A program made the translations under genes and the position numbers. Positions 35,979 through 46,946 of a stretch of 64,000 nt of DNA are shown in pieces. Where the stretch lies: positions 124,001-188,000 of the forward strand of contig NW_022985162.1 of the NCBI RefSeq assembly GCF_010093535.1, read 5' to 3'. This stretch comes from Lindgomyces ingoldianus (lineage: Eukaryota; Ascomycota; Dothideomycetes; Pleosporales; Lindgomycetaceae). The number at the start of each line of letters is the position of its first letter. Positions within the stretch are counted from its first letter, which is position 1. The notes below the pieces were generated by a model, which saw only the letters and a list, made by a program, of their open reading frames with translations, did no database searches and was not told the origin of the DNA.

Positions 35979-37416
35979 CTAATGCACATGCCCCACCTGC
36001 GTCACCAGGGGCACGAGCATTCCCACTGTCGCAGTAGCAATGTCAGATTTAGAGAGCGCACTCTTCTCCCCCCGGCTGCTACTGGTTATGTACCCATTTG
36101 CGGTCGGATCGTCGTGGGAAAGGGAAGGCGACGTCATCTCCGTCATTGAATGCATGGCCACATATCTAAACGGTTAGCCATTGGAGCAAATTAAGTGCAT
36201 AAAAGGAGCATACAAGAAAGTGCCCCCAGAGAACAATAATATCCAACCTGTCGTGAAGGCTAAGCCATCCTCTCCCCCAAGTCGAGTTCGTCCTAGGAAA
36301 TTCACAATCGCCCATGTCGCCACAGCACCAGCAGGAGCGGCTAAGCTGAAGAATATGAGGTGCGTTCGTGCAGTCCGCTTTGAGAGTCCTTGTTTGAGGA
36401 GGACGGAGGTCAACCCGAAGGCGGCCGGGGCTTTATGGAGCATGATTGCGAGGAAGATGATTAGAGATAGAGCCGTTGACGGTGCGGTTGAGGAAGCCCC
36501 AAGTGCTATCCCGTCTGCGCACGCATGGATTATGAGACCGATGGTGGTTGATGAAGATCGAGACGGAGGTGTTGGCTCAGGACCGGGAGGTGGAGAGGAA
36601 GTGAGGGTTGCAGTAGAAGAATTGTGTGGCCCTCGGGACAGGTCAGAGAGCGAGATGTGGAGGGGTTGGTACTTTGGCTTTGCAGAGGCCAGCGTCGCCG
36701 GGAGGTGGTCCACCAGAAACATGAGAATGAAACCCAAGGCCAAAGCCACCCCAACATAGGCGTGCGGATCGCGTTCCTCGTCGGGGCCTCCATCATTGCC
36801 CTGGCCCTCAGGAGCATGAATGCGGTTGTGGCCTTCTTTATGGCCTTCAGTTGAATCGTCGTCACCACCTTTCTGCGGCTTCGGCTCGTCTTCGTCCGCC
36901 TTCTTTCCTTCCTGTTTTGGCTTGTCTTCAGGAGTCCTCTCGACAATGATGGCCGCAGGGGCTTTGACGGCACCGCCTCTCACGAAACTGGTATCGACTG
37001 CCTCCGACCTCTCCAGTGGGAGGAATTCACTTGCTTCTGATCTTTCTATCGAAGGAAATTGGCCAGGGTGTTTCAGATCCTTCTGCTGGCCTGAGATGGA
37101 CGGGAGCTGGACATCTCGAGTCCCATGTGCGTGTCCCTTCCCAGCGGCACTGTACATAGTCTCAATGCCCTCGGGTATGATGACAATGAGCGCCGTGCCG
37201 ACAAGGACGCCGGTACCGAGGAGGGTTATGAAGCGGAGCTGGCGCGGCGACAGGGTGAAGGAGAGAGGAAGGATGCCGGCGAGGAAGGAGCTGTCCGCTG
37301 TTACTACAACAACAACAATTCTCTCGAAAAGGAAGCGACACGGCGTAGGGATGTGATACTCACGCAATTGCCATGACAGTGCTCAGAGTGAGCAGCATAA
37401 AAAGTCCGTCCCACAT
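35979..37416 (-). CDS. ZIP-family metal transporter (SLC39A9-like), 3 exons
   Basis: Exons in transcription order: 37416-37364, 37290-36214 and 36165-35979; 438 aa. ZIP proteins move zinc, sometimes iron or manganese, into the cytosol. The first exon encodes MWDGLFMLLTLSTVMAIA and joins SFLAGILPLSF, forming the first membrane helix. A conserved helix follows (LLGTGVLVGTALIVIIPEG), then a long His/Asp/Lys-rich loop between membrane segments 3 and 4. The metal-site helix IGLIIHACADGIALGA corresponds to the HxxxDG signature of helix 4 in the ZIP9 branch, and AIMLHKAPAAFGL matches the HKxPE-type motif of helix 5. The last intron splits FSGGTFLYVAMH; without it the frame would end early in a non-conserved tail. 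The protein is divergent from the HAT1 gene, with 434 bp between the start codons. Confidence 0.9.
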
Positions 37417-37850
37417 GTTGAGGAGAGTTGATGAAATAACGCGACAGGTGGCGATGAAACAAGACAGCCCCAATATGAACGAACGATGAACACCACGTGA
37501 ATCCTAACTAACCCTCCTCATGTCATGGCGGTGGTGACACTGGTGAGAGGGTCCTGGAGATGGGAGGTAGTAAAGGGATGTTGCCAGGCTGGTCACTGTG
37601 CCTGATCCTCCTGCACCCATCAGGGTCGGGAACGCTAACTTGGCGGCGTAGGGCTGAGCAGCGACCTCACCAAGTCGGCAACCCGCCGCCAAAACGCGTC
37701 ACGTCGCGCGCCAGACCGTGTTCCTTCCTCTACCGCTATCACTGTCACCCGCTTATCGACAGTTCGTCGCTTGAAAAACGCCGCAGCTCCTCGTTCTTTC
37801 GCGACAACAGCTCGCAACCCCTCCCTTTTGGTGTGCGCGACACGGTCGCC
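37417..37850. promoter_or_regulatory. bidirectional promoter between ZIP transporter and HAT1
   Basis: A 434-bp head-to-head spacer. It must hold both 5' leaders and core promoters. No specific operator is recognised. Confidence 0.5.
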
Positions 37851-39536
37851 ATGGCGGACCTCTCTGACGTTATAGCTGAGTGTGAGCTACAGTTCTCGGT
37901 GGAATTCATATCGCAAAATGGCTCACTGTCAGTATAGGGCTTACGAACTCAAACGAATGCTTCCATATCAATCTCGTCCGCCCTGCCGGCGCCAAAGACA
38001 AGCAAAAGCGCATCCTTGAAGAGCCATTCCATCCAAGCTTCACCTACGAAATATTCGGCAATGAAGAGAAAATCATCGGATACAAGGACCCCAAGATATA
38101 CTTGGACTTTCGCGCAAACGATTTGAAGCCGACGATAGACCTTCAGTTTAAGCACAAAATGTGCATGGACGAATTCTTTCCCAAGGACAATACCCAGGAG
38201 CTCGACATGGAGAAAGCACTGAGGAAATTTGTCGCTCCAAGTATGTTCCTATTGCACGGCAAGAGCCTACCTGTTCTGATTACTTGCAGATGCATTCGAT
38301 TCTACCGAAACCTCCAAGCCCACAGGACCTGACCCAACCTCGTCCTCGTGGAAACCGCCAGGCGAGCTCCTGCAAGGTTTCAAGCTACATGGGAAGCAAT
38401 TCGAGATTTGGAAGACAAGCCTGGCCGATGTAGTGGCAAAGGAACTTTACCGGAACATGCAGGTTCTTGTACCTCTCTTCATCGAGGGTGGCAGCTTGCT
38501 TGAGTTGGACGATCCAGACTGGACTATCGAGCGCTGGACGCTCTTCCTACTCTACGAAGTCACTCCTCTCAAGAACCCCTCAACATCCCCATACACAATC
38601 GCTGGCTTCTGTACGACGTATAGACTATGGGTCTTTCCAACTTTCGAGATAATGCACGCGACGAAATCTCTTCCATCTCCGCCAGCTAGCAGCAACGGGG
38701 ACGCGACTTCCTGCAATCCACCTCGCCTGACGCAAGATCCCGAAACGTATCTTATAAACGAACACATAGATCCTCTGCAATCTCCATCCCGCGAACGGAT
38801 ATCTCAATTCGTCGTTCTCCCTCCCTTTCAAGGACAGTCCCTCGGAGCTAGGTTATACGAATCAGTGTACCAATGTCTGCTCAAGACTCCAAATATCTAC
38901 GAGATTACAGTGGAGGACCCAAGTGAGGCGTTCGATGCAATGCGCGACTACAGCGACATTGTCTTCCTCCGGACACTACCTGCTTTTAACGCTCTCTCCC
39001 TCCCCTCAACCCTGCCTCCTGAAACTCTAAGAAAAGACGCCCCCATTCCACGCGAGCTCATTCTAGGCTCAGATACTAACCTCACCGCACTCCGGCATGA
39101 AGCTAAGATGGTCCCTCGTCAATTTAACCGGATGGTCGAACTTCATCTCCTATCGACAATACCCCTCCTCAACCGCAACACTGCCCGCATCACCCGAAAA
39201 GAGAAGTCGAGTGGTGAAAACGACCGGAAGTTCTATTTCTGGCGCCTAGCGCTAAAAGATCGTATCTACCGACAGAACGCGGACCAACTCGACGCGACGG
39301 AAGACGTCGAGGAGCGTATACACGCAGTTGAGGGCGGGGTAAACAACCAGCAAGAGGAATACAATGAAAGGCTGGAGGGCATTGAGAAGAGGGCGAGGCG
39401 AAATCCGGTTGAGAGTGAGGAAAATAGTGAAAGAAGTAAGGGCAAGCGAAAAAGAGCTGTGATCATTGAGGACGATGAAGATGATGAGGATATTGATGTG
39501 GCTTCGATCGCAAGCTCCAAGAAGGTAAAGGCCTGA
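37851..39536 (+). CDS. HAT1: Histone acetyltransferase type B catalytic subunit HAT1, 3 exons
   Basis: Exons are 37851-37881, 37938-38240 and 38290-39536; 526 aa. HAT1 acetylates newly made histone H4 (K5 and K12) with the Hat2/RbAp46-type partner before chromatin assembly. The first exon is only 31 nt (MADLSDVIAE plus one base). It joins W-LTNSNECFHINLVRP, the normal HAT1 N-terminus. HAT1 blocks follow: PSFTYEIFGNEEKIIGY, DPDWTIERWTLFLLYEV, then YTIAGFCTTYRLWVFPTFE and the acetyl-CoA-binding QFVVLPPFQGQSLGARLYE. The conserved VEDPSEAFDAMRDYSD contains the candidate catalytic Glu. The tail is Lys-rich and then acidic (EDDEDDEDID), ending KKVKA, which looks like a nuclear signal. Without the small intron the first frame would stop after about 28 residues. 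Confidence 0.94.
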
Positions 39537-39883
39537 ATATCTCTATGCAACAGGAGTGAGTCGTCTGGAACGGAATGGAGTTTAAGGTGCTACCATCGGA
39601 CGTGTGTTCCGACTTAGGGTTAGCTAACCCTCATTTCTCGCTCTAATGCCCTTCCATTGTTCATGAATCATTCTCAATTCAATTAGTGCACGGTGAATTG
39701 GATCCACGTGATCCAGCGCTAATACTTCGGCGTCGAACAAAAAGGTGGCGGGGTAATTCACCCCGCATCAGAATTTTTGCTAAGATCAGCCAAGTCTCTG
39801 TAAATTGCTCCATGTTCGCAAGGTAAGTGTGTTTTTTTAATGAGTGAATTGGTTCTTTGGTTAACCAGCCTATAGTACACGCA
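39537..39883. other. short intergenic spacer
   Basis: About 350 bp between HAT1 and the GAR transformylase gene in the same direction. It holds the 3' flank and next promoter; nothing specific is seen. Confidence 0.5.
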
Positions 39884-40614
39884 ATGTCGACACCTCATTT
39901 CAATCTTGCAGTCCTAATTTCGGGAAACGGCTCCAATTTGCAAGCTCTAATCGATGCTTGCGCCTCCTCCGCACTCCCAAATACGCGGATTACGCATGTC
40001 ATATCAAAGTATGTCGTCATCATCCAAGACTTAACATGTCAATGATCGTTCTCCAGCATGGATAACGCTGACATCCTGTCCCAAGTCGAAAAGCAGCCTA
40101 CGGCCTCGAACGCGCGAAGAAAGCGTCAATACCAACAAGCTACCACAACCTCGTCCCATACAAGAAGAAGCACGCAGAAACGCTAGATGGCGCACAAGTC
40201 GCCCGCGCCGAATACGATGCCGATCTAGCTAAAATTGTCCTCAATCTCGACCCTCGACCCGACGTCATTGTTTGCGCTGGCTGGATGCACATAGTCACTC
40301 CTGATTTCCTAAACCCGATAGCGGAAGCCGACATCAAGATCATCAATTTGCATCCTGCACTACCAGGTGAATTCGCAGGTGCTGGAGCGATAGAGAGGGC
40401 ATGGCAAGCATTCCAGAAAGGGGATATTAAGAGGACGGGGGTAATGATACATGAGGTTATCGCAGAGGTGGATGCGGGGAAGGCGATTGTTACTCAAGAG
40501 GTACCATTGAGGGAAGGAGAGTCGTTGGAGGATTTAGAACAGAGGATACATGGTATTGAGCATGAGCTTATCGTCGAGGGCACCCGAAGGACGCTGGCGA
40601 CTATCAAGAGATGA
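39884..40614 (+). CDS. ADE8: Phosphoribosylglycinamide formyltransferase (GAR transformylase), 2 exons
   Basis: Exons are 39884-40008 and 40086-40614; 217 aa, the size of stand-alone PurN/Ade8 enzymes. It transfers a formyl group from 10-formyltetrahydrofolate to GAR, the third step of purine synthesis, in the cytosol. The phosphate-binding motif is LISGNGSNLQALID at residue 10. Intron 1 splits VISNRKAAYGLERA. The substrate-binding segment is AGWMHIVTPDFLN. The catalytic Asn and His are in IINLHPALPGEF, and the catalytic Asp is in IAEVDAGKAIV. Fungi keep this enzyme as a separate polypeptide, unlike the fused animal GART, and this gene follows that rule. Confidence 0.94.
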
Positions 40615-42954
40615 AGAGAAGGAAGGCTTTGGCTACGAACTAGGAAGCTTGATTGATGGAAAATTACCAGTTACCAGGATGTGGGGGCTTAGAGTGATAC
40701 AGCAGCAGTAATCACTGTAACCGAAGCAGCCCATGGATTCCCAGAAGAGTTGCTTCTTGCTTTGCGAAGCCGCCCCATTCCAACGACTCCAGTGTAGACC
40801 AAAGAGTGGGTAACCTACAGGGAGGAGCCAAATCCTGCTTTCTCAGTTTTGAATTCTCTCCACCTCTCCTTATACGGCGAGTATAATGGGTCACAGAAGT
40901 CCATTCAGACCAAACTTCTACAATTTCGAACTCCTCGATCATCCCCAAAAACGCTACCTATAATGCCATCAGAGCTTTTTCTGCCATTTGGACCATTCCT
41001 TGCAGTCGTCCCGATATCGCTTGTGCACACACTTGTCGAATCCTTGTTGCCCGTTCGGGATCGGGCCACCCTTCGTATCTCTAATTTCAGGGCCTGTCCC
41101 GAACTGAGGCGAGGTGACACTTTTCCCTCAGATTTATTTCTGGAATAAGATGTCAGCCGTCCCCAGCTTAGAAATTGCAATGGGAAAGCCTTTAGAAGCC
41201 TTAATTCGCTCAAATTTCTGTCGGCCTTACCGTCAGCATCAACGTCAATGAATACTGCATCTTACCACAGATTGTGGAACATGACACGGACTTCTTTCAG
41301 GACAAGAAATGGGATTCTATTAACGTAACTCCTAATTCAGCAATAGGTTTAATAGAATGAATCCACCCTAATCATGCTCCCTCTTGTGTTATAACATGCT
41401 ATACATGCAAGGTGTAGTGAACGAAAACCGAAATGTGGATATCAACCGTTGGTTTATACCCCATATTTGTGTCCCTTCTTTGAGTACTTCTACGTTAACA
41501 ATGGCTAGCAATGGCCACTGCTGGCAACACGAAATTATGTGAAGGTTTGAACATTTGGTTTCACTCGCATTTTGAATGCAATTTTCATAGAAACACCAGA
41601 AACGAACCATAATCAAGCATCGCTACCGTCTACCCTCCCTCACCTTTACCATGTGAAGAACAAACATCCTACACTCATAGAGCAGGCAAATACCATCTGG
41701 GTCCAACCCGCCACCCCTCTACACATAAATCCCCCTCTCCGTGCCTCGCTTTGCGAGACTTGCCTCCGAATCTACCAAAATGCGCTTCCTCGCAGCATTC
41801 ACCTTCCTCCTCACCACCCTCTAACCCAAGCAAAACACCCGCTTTGACATTATCCGAACCAGTATATCGGCCACCAAATCGACCCTCCACTCGCGGCGAG
41901 AGCCATGGGAAACGCATGAAACGAGATCCCAGCCTGCACGCCCCAGCTATGGAGAACTGAAGGCGCACCAGTTCTAGGCTTTGTGCCGAGGTATCTTGTC
42001 ACGATAAAACCGGGCGACCAATGCAAAGGCGTGGAGAATTAAGGTATGGATGGTTGTGTAAGGTTGTTTAAGGATGTAGGGGATACGCCATGTCAGAAGG
42101 CTCATCCGAGAGTTTAAGTGTAAGTAAGCTATGAGATGGATGGTTGGGGATTGAGTGATGTTGAATTAATGGCAATGTTTAGTGGGTAATTCTGGGGCGA
42201 CATGTGATGGGCAGTTTATTTTGTTGAATTTGGGTGGATATATGGTTTGGTTCTTGGGTGGGGTGTCCGAGATTTCAGTATTGAAGTGATGCAAAGGGGA
42301 TGATTGATTGAGAGTGTTGCTGGGGTTTGGGAGGGTGTCGAGGTTGAGGATTTTTGTTCCTCAATGAGACTGCAATGATCTATTAGTGGCGCTAACCCCT
42401 AGTAAAATGATAATTATTTGAGTAATTATTCGCCTATTTATATACTGATCCCCTAGAAGCAACAGACATCCCAAGAGATTGTCTGGTTTTCTGGGAGTAG
42501 CCGCCCTCAACTTTGGTTCCGACTACGAAATGGCGCGAACCCAGCTAAACTCAGGCGCACAGCCGCCCAGAGACCAGTAAAGCCGAAATAGGTATATTCG
42601 TGAACAATATTTCCTGGTTCAGATCTTAGTTTCTAGGAACCGGTTTTGAGAAATGGTTGTGCTCTAGCAGTGACAATCCACAAGGGACACACCTTAGCTT
42701 TTGAGGGAAATGGTGGTACGGGCTTTGCCCTATCCGCTTGCAACCAAGAAACAGGTGTCTCCAATAAACCCTGCCTTGGTCATCGTCCGCCAAATGACAG
42801 GCCGTTTTTCGGACACGCCGGATGGTTCCACAACAGCGGGACGGTAGTTTGTATAAAATCTGTTCCTTGTTCCCAATTCATTACCCCCAACCTATTCCTG
42901 CCCTACTCATTAACTTGGTATACTATACAAAGAGTAGGGGTAGGATCTGCTACC
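40615..42954. other. intergenic with decayed frames
   Basis: About 2.3 kb. The part 40.6-41.7 kb has no convincing gene. From 41.78 kb there are traces of a broken secreted-protein gene (separate entry). Confidence 0.5.
41780..42117 (+). pseudogene. possible decayed small secreted protein (LysM-like trace)
   Basis: ATG at 41780 starts a signal-peptide-like MRFLAAFTFLLTTL and then meets a stop. A shifted frame continues with a Pro/Ser-rich stretch (SNPSKTPALTLSEPVYRPP). A third frame, 41920-42042, reads IPACTPQLWR and then RYLVTIKPGDQCKGVEN before a stop; the segment resembles the core of a LysM chitin-binding repeat. Beyond that stop the frame stays open to 42117 with two more Cys. The pieces lie in the order expected of a secreted LysM-type protein but need at least two frame changes. 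Weak evidence: it may be chance or an unrecognised spliced gene. Confidence 0.25.
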
Positions 42955-43519
42955 ATGCGTTTCCTCCGTACCACCTCTCTAATCACCGCCTTTGCCATGC
43001 GCGGCTTGTCGGTTGCTATCCCAGCTTTGGGCAATAGCACAGACAATGCTTGTACCCCATTCAATTATGAATGGTAAGCCCCTTACTCCCTCCAATCCCC
43101 TTACCTACACCTATCTCACAGTTCTAGGACTTCCCGATGCTGGTGGCGCGCTGTCCCCATCGCTGACGCCAAAACCGCCATCCATAACGCATGCCAGCAG
43201 CTATCATCCTGCATCCCAGGCCAACAGGTCCCTATGACTATGCCCACCCAAGGATACGCTCGTGATGTGACGGCACAGATCCGCCTCGGGGCGCAGTGTG
43301 GGAATGCGGAGATAGATTGGGCGACCAATTGTGAGGGGTACTTCGAGACATATGTGAATGATCAGTGCGGTGAAAAGGGGAACGAGACGCACTTCTATCG
43401 TAAGTTTTCCATATTCATGAATAGGTGAGAAGGTGGCACATGTGCTGATGTTGTGTGTAGTGGGATACGGGAAGAGCAAGTGTGATCAGACGTTCTTAGG
43501 TATTAACTTAGGGGGTTAG
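42955..43519 (+). CDS. Small secreted cysteine-rich protein, 3 exons
   Basis: Exons are 42955-43073, 43122-43399 and 43461-43519; 151 aa. Both introns (48 and 61 nt) have good GTAAG donors and restore frame. The N-terminus is a predicted signal peptide ending near SVAIPA. The mature part, about 125 aa, has nine Cys, for example in NACTPFNYECSRTSRCWW, IHNACQQLSSCIPG, LGAQCGNAEIDWATNCEG, YVNDQCGEKG and GKSKCDQTF. There are two possible N-glycosylation sites, NST and NET. No named domain is recognised. Size, export signal and Cys content fit the broad class of fungal small secreted proteins, some of which act as effectors or antimicrobial proteins; no specific role is claimed. It stands alone in a gene-poor region. 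Confidence 0.75.
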
Positions 43520-45527
43520 AGGGTGGATTATTCTCACCTCGGTGGCTAGCTCATCCATACTTGATTCCAAGAAACTCCCTTACCTACGTCTTCACGAGTT
43601 TACTTTCTTCCTCCTTTTTTGCTTCAGAATTTTGCATGTTCCGGTAGTCGTCTACCTACAACGGGACCAACGTCTCTACATTCTCTCCTGGAGTGAGGGA
43701 GTGCTCCTTCCTTCTTCAAATTATAAAAGCACGAGCAGCCCTTCGCATATGTGGCCTCAAAATGCGTCAATTCGCCGCCGCCACATACTAGTTTGCGAGT
43801 CTCAGAGAGCTCCATCAACATAGTTATGAACTCCAATCCATTCCTTCTTTGGGGAGCCTCTCCTCTCTCACTCAATCAATTGACTCTTATCCTGCGAAAG
43901 AATCTCAAAACATCTAATATACGAGCCCTCGTTGCAATCTCTATCATTATAGCGGTCGTCTCCAACACTGCAGCCTCCGCTAATGAAGCGCGGCAAAGGG
44001 GACACTGGCCTCACCTGGGTTCTATACGTCCCTCTAGACTCTCGAGACTTTTTGCAATCTCCGATGTCTAACCACACTAAAACAGGGCCGCCAGCTGCTG
44101 CAGCAAGCCAGCCGGCCTGACAGTCAAATTCGTCCACTAAAAGCATATTCTCATTGCGATCATCAATACCTGTCAGCAAGTTTAGGACTATAGGCCTAGC
44201 CAATTTATCCCAATTATCCACAACACCACTAGCACTGCTCCGAGTGTTGTCGCCAAAATCATTCTGAGACCAAATGCACCATGTGGGTGAACCCGCCGGC
44301 CCCGTTCGAGAATGAACCATGAAAGTTTGGATATGTGTAAGGGTATCTTCGAAGGCTTCGAGTGTAGTCAAGATTGGGAGCCTCCAGTGTCGCCCCAATT
44401 TTATGTAGGTCCCCAAGACCTTATTCGACCAACTGTCCATGTACTAATCAGTAAGCAGTTTCACGAGTTGCGTCTCTTTGCGAGACGTCCATCATGAGCA
44501 TAAACCACAAGGGCGCTTAAGTCGCTGTGCCCTTTCATCTTTCTCCTTGTTTTCTTACGTCCAAGCTCCTCGACTTGTGAGGAGTGACCTTCTGCCCTGA
44601 GGAGTGCTGTTCGGCGACTTTCCTCGTCTCTCCTTTTAATACGACTTCTATGTATGGCGGAAACCGGTGGTGAGCAGCGCCCCAGAAGTTAGTTTTCAAT
44701 GAGGATTTCTTCCACCTATGGCGAATTTCAAGAAAAGGATGAATGCTGTTTACATCTGAATCGAACTTGCGAGGAATGCATATGACTGAAGAGCGTTGTG
44801 GCAGCCGGGATCTTGGAAACCCCTTGCCTTAACTGTAATACTAGCCAGCTCTGCGTTTCGTCATTCAGTAAGTTCGGTCATCAAAGCTTGTATATGGATG
44901 GGGTTCGGTAAAGAACACGCATTCATGTGCTGCTAACATCACCCATGTTAACTTACCAAGCCGCTGCGGAGAAACTCAAACGCACGACATCACGCTGATC
45001 TAGAACAATAAGTCGAGAAACGCCTGTCCAGCCTAGTGTCTCAAGTTTCGATTGAATCACCCTAATAGTAAAGGCCACTTACCGAGCCTTTGAGCCTTGG
45101 GCATGCTGGAAGCTGCACTTGACATTTTGACGAGGTATTTTCGAGAGAGGTATCCGGTATGGATCCCAGCGTATTCCTTCCGATGCCCAGTGAAGGCGAC
45201 CATGCTTGCCTGGGATTTAGCCCAGCACATTAAAGCATTGTTCAAAGAAAAGCGGGTTTGTAATTGGCTGATCGAGGAAGACAAAACAACAGACGGCTAG
45301 ATTCAATGTTAATGAGCAACATGTGCATGGTTGGAAGTGGCTTCCGAGGAGCAAAGTGTATAATCTTGACGTCTGAGAAGGGTAGGTTGAACCATTCTAT
45401 CGATCGGATATTATTCAATATATTTCTCAAACTCTCACCGAGAATATACTCCTCTCAAGTTCATTCCCCCAACCGCTTCTTCTTCATCTAATCGCACCGT
45501 ATCAACTAGAAATCTTTCCAGTACTTG
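43520..45527. other. gene-poor stretch
   Basis: Apart from the doubtful minus-strand frame at 43868-44440, nothing is recognised. Short frames near 45.1-45.5 kb have no family character. Confidence 0.5.
43868..44440 (-). CDS. hypothetical ORF of 190 codons, uncertain
   Basis: The frame starts MDSWSNKVLG and has a protein-like first half (TLEAFEDTLTHIQTF, then GVVDNWDKLARPIVLNLLTG and NMLLVDEFDCQAGWLAAAAG). Its second half is less convincing, and possible donors (GTGTGG, GTGAGG) and acceptors within it suggest extra introns or decay. Another frame further downstream on the same strand (about 43650-43860) also looks protein-like (TRKLVCGGGELTHFEATYAK). It could be one spliced gene, a pseudogene, or chance. 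No family is recognised. Confidence 0.3.
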   Translation of the reverse strand: MDSWSNKVLGTYIKLGRHWRLPILTTLEAFEDTLTHIQTFMVHSRTGPAGSPTWCIWSQNDFGDNTRSSASGVVDNWDKLARPIVLNLLTGIDDRNENMLLVDEFDCQAGWLAAAAGGPVLVWLDIGDCKKSRESRGTYRTQVRPVSPLPRFISGGCSVGDDRYNDRDCNEGSYIRCFEILSQDKSQLIE

Positions 45528-46486
45528 ATGCACGCCATCACGACCGCGAACGGCCATAATTCTCAGCCCGTCTACACGACCTCCAACGGTAACCCATACC
45601 CAGTCCATTCACTTCTCAACGCATCGGCACGAATGGACTCGTTCCCACAGGACATCCATCTCATCGACCTCTAGCGCACTTCGACTGCAAAAGAATCCTA
45701 GAGGAAGCTGCATTTCGTGACTCTAAAGTCCTCCCTTTGTCGCAATTCTAAGTATCGATACCTACGCTAATACAATATATGATGAAGGATTCAAGACTCT
45801 CACCCACAATGAAGCTGTCCACTTATATCCCACAACCCCGGACTAGAACTCCAAAGATCTCTTTACCGCACTCAACAACGGAAACTACCCTACCTAGACA
45901 CTATAATACCAGACCGTGACACCAGCCCAAGCCTCCACATACCGCTTCAACGTCTTTGACGACACTAAAGATTGGCCATAGTCTTACATCCCTCTCTGGC
46001 ATATTGGTAAACTAACTCTAAACCGCAAACCATCAAACTACTTCGCTGGGATTTAACAACTCGCTTTTGCGCCGGTTCATACAAGTATCGAACTAAGCGC
46101 TGACCCGATTTTGCAAGCTCGACTGTTTTCGTACCCCTATAGTCAGCGCCATTGCGTCGGTATTCATTACCAGCAATTACCCCTGAACAGACTGCTCCGC
46201 GTATATTCGCCTTGGTAGCGCGACGGACCTGCAACTCTAACATCAAATTACGGAGCGGAGCCAAACTACCTTTGCCGTTGCAACCGATCAACTTCTTTCC
46301 TGCATCCGTTGCAGAGAATGAATTGTACGAACGATGGGTCGGCAAACCAGTGGTACGCTCTGGGAAGTCACAGATGAGGATTTTGTGTATCCGAGGGCAT
46401 TGTGGGATGTCCTTAGACGAACGGAAGGTCCGCAGAAGAAATTTATGTATAATGTTCGTGTGGATTTATGTGGAGCTGGGGAGTAG
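45528..46486 (+). pseudogene. catalase pseudogene, internally deleted and full of stops
   Basis: Three frames in order give pieces of a heme catalase. 45528-45671 reads a start and then QPVYTTSNGNPYPVH and ARMDSFPQDIHLIDL, then a TAG at 45672 and a frameshift (AHFDCKRILE continues in the next frame). 45754-46280 reads VTPAQASTYRFNVFDDTKDW, LWHIGKLTLNRKPSNYFAG and ARLFSYPYSQRH, the proximal heme-ligand Tyr motif. Its in-frame stops are at 45844, 45895, 45904, 45979, 46054 and 46216. 46367-46486 reads VTDEDFVYPRALWDVL and KKFMYNVRV. The section with the catalytic His and Asn, roughly 150 residues, is missing. Several stops sit where relatives have Gln or Trp, fitting C-to-T and G-to-A changes. 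The gene cannot make an active enzyme. Confidence 0.8.
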
Positions 46487-46946
46487 GTGAGGAGGATTTT
46501 ATGGGATGTTCAGTCGGATTAAGTGAGAATTGGTAGAGGACGCGACTGAGGGGATTGTGGCGAAGGGCAGGGCAAAGGGAAAGGAAGATGAGGTAATGGA
46601 GGGGATTCTGAAGGGAGTGGGGTGTTAGACCGAAACGGCTTTAGTTCTTGTAGGGAGATATAGTAGTAAATTAACAGCATTTCCCTTATAAATCTAGTCT
46701 TACATCTGTCTGCCTCCACGCTATTCGTATAACCATACCTCTGGCCTCTAGTCTCCAATATTTACTACGCTCTCCTAATATCTTATGCTAACGCTATCTC
46801 AATTAAGGAGCTCGCCTATTCCACAGGCGTCCGCGAGAACAGGAGCAACTCATATTTATGTGACCAGTACTACCTTCTTCATTTAAGCCTCCAGTACATT
46901 CAATCAAAAGGACATATAACTAATCAAACACCGTCGTCGGCTTTGC
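46487..46946. other. intergenic
   Basis: 3' side of the catalase pseudogene and 3' flank of the minus-strand membrane protein gene. Nothing else is seen. Confidence 0.5.

Noticed and set aside
36181..36759. 192-codon + frame opposite the ZIP transporter
   Set aside because: Antisense shadow of the ZIP exon; the minus strand encodes clear membrane helices.
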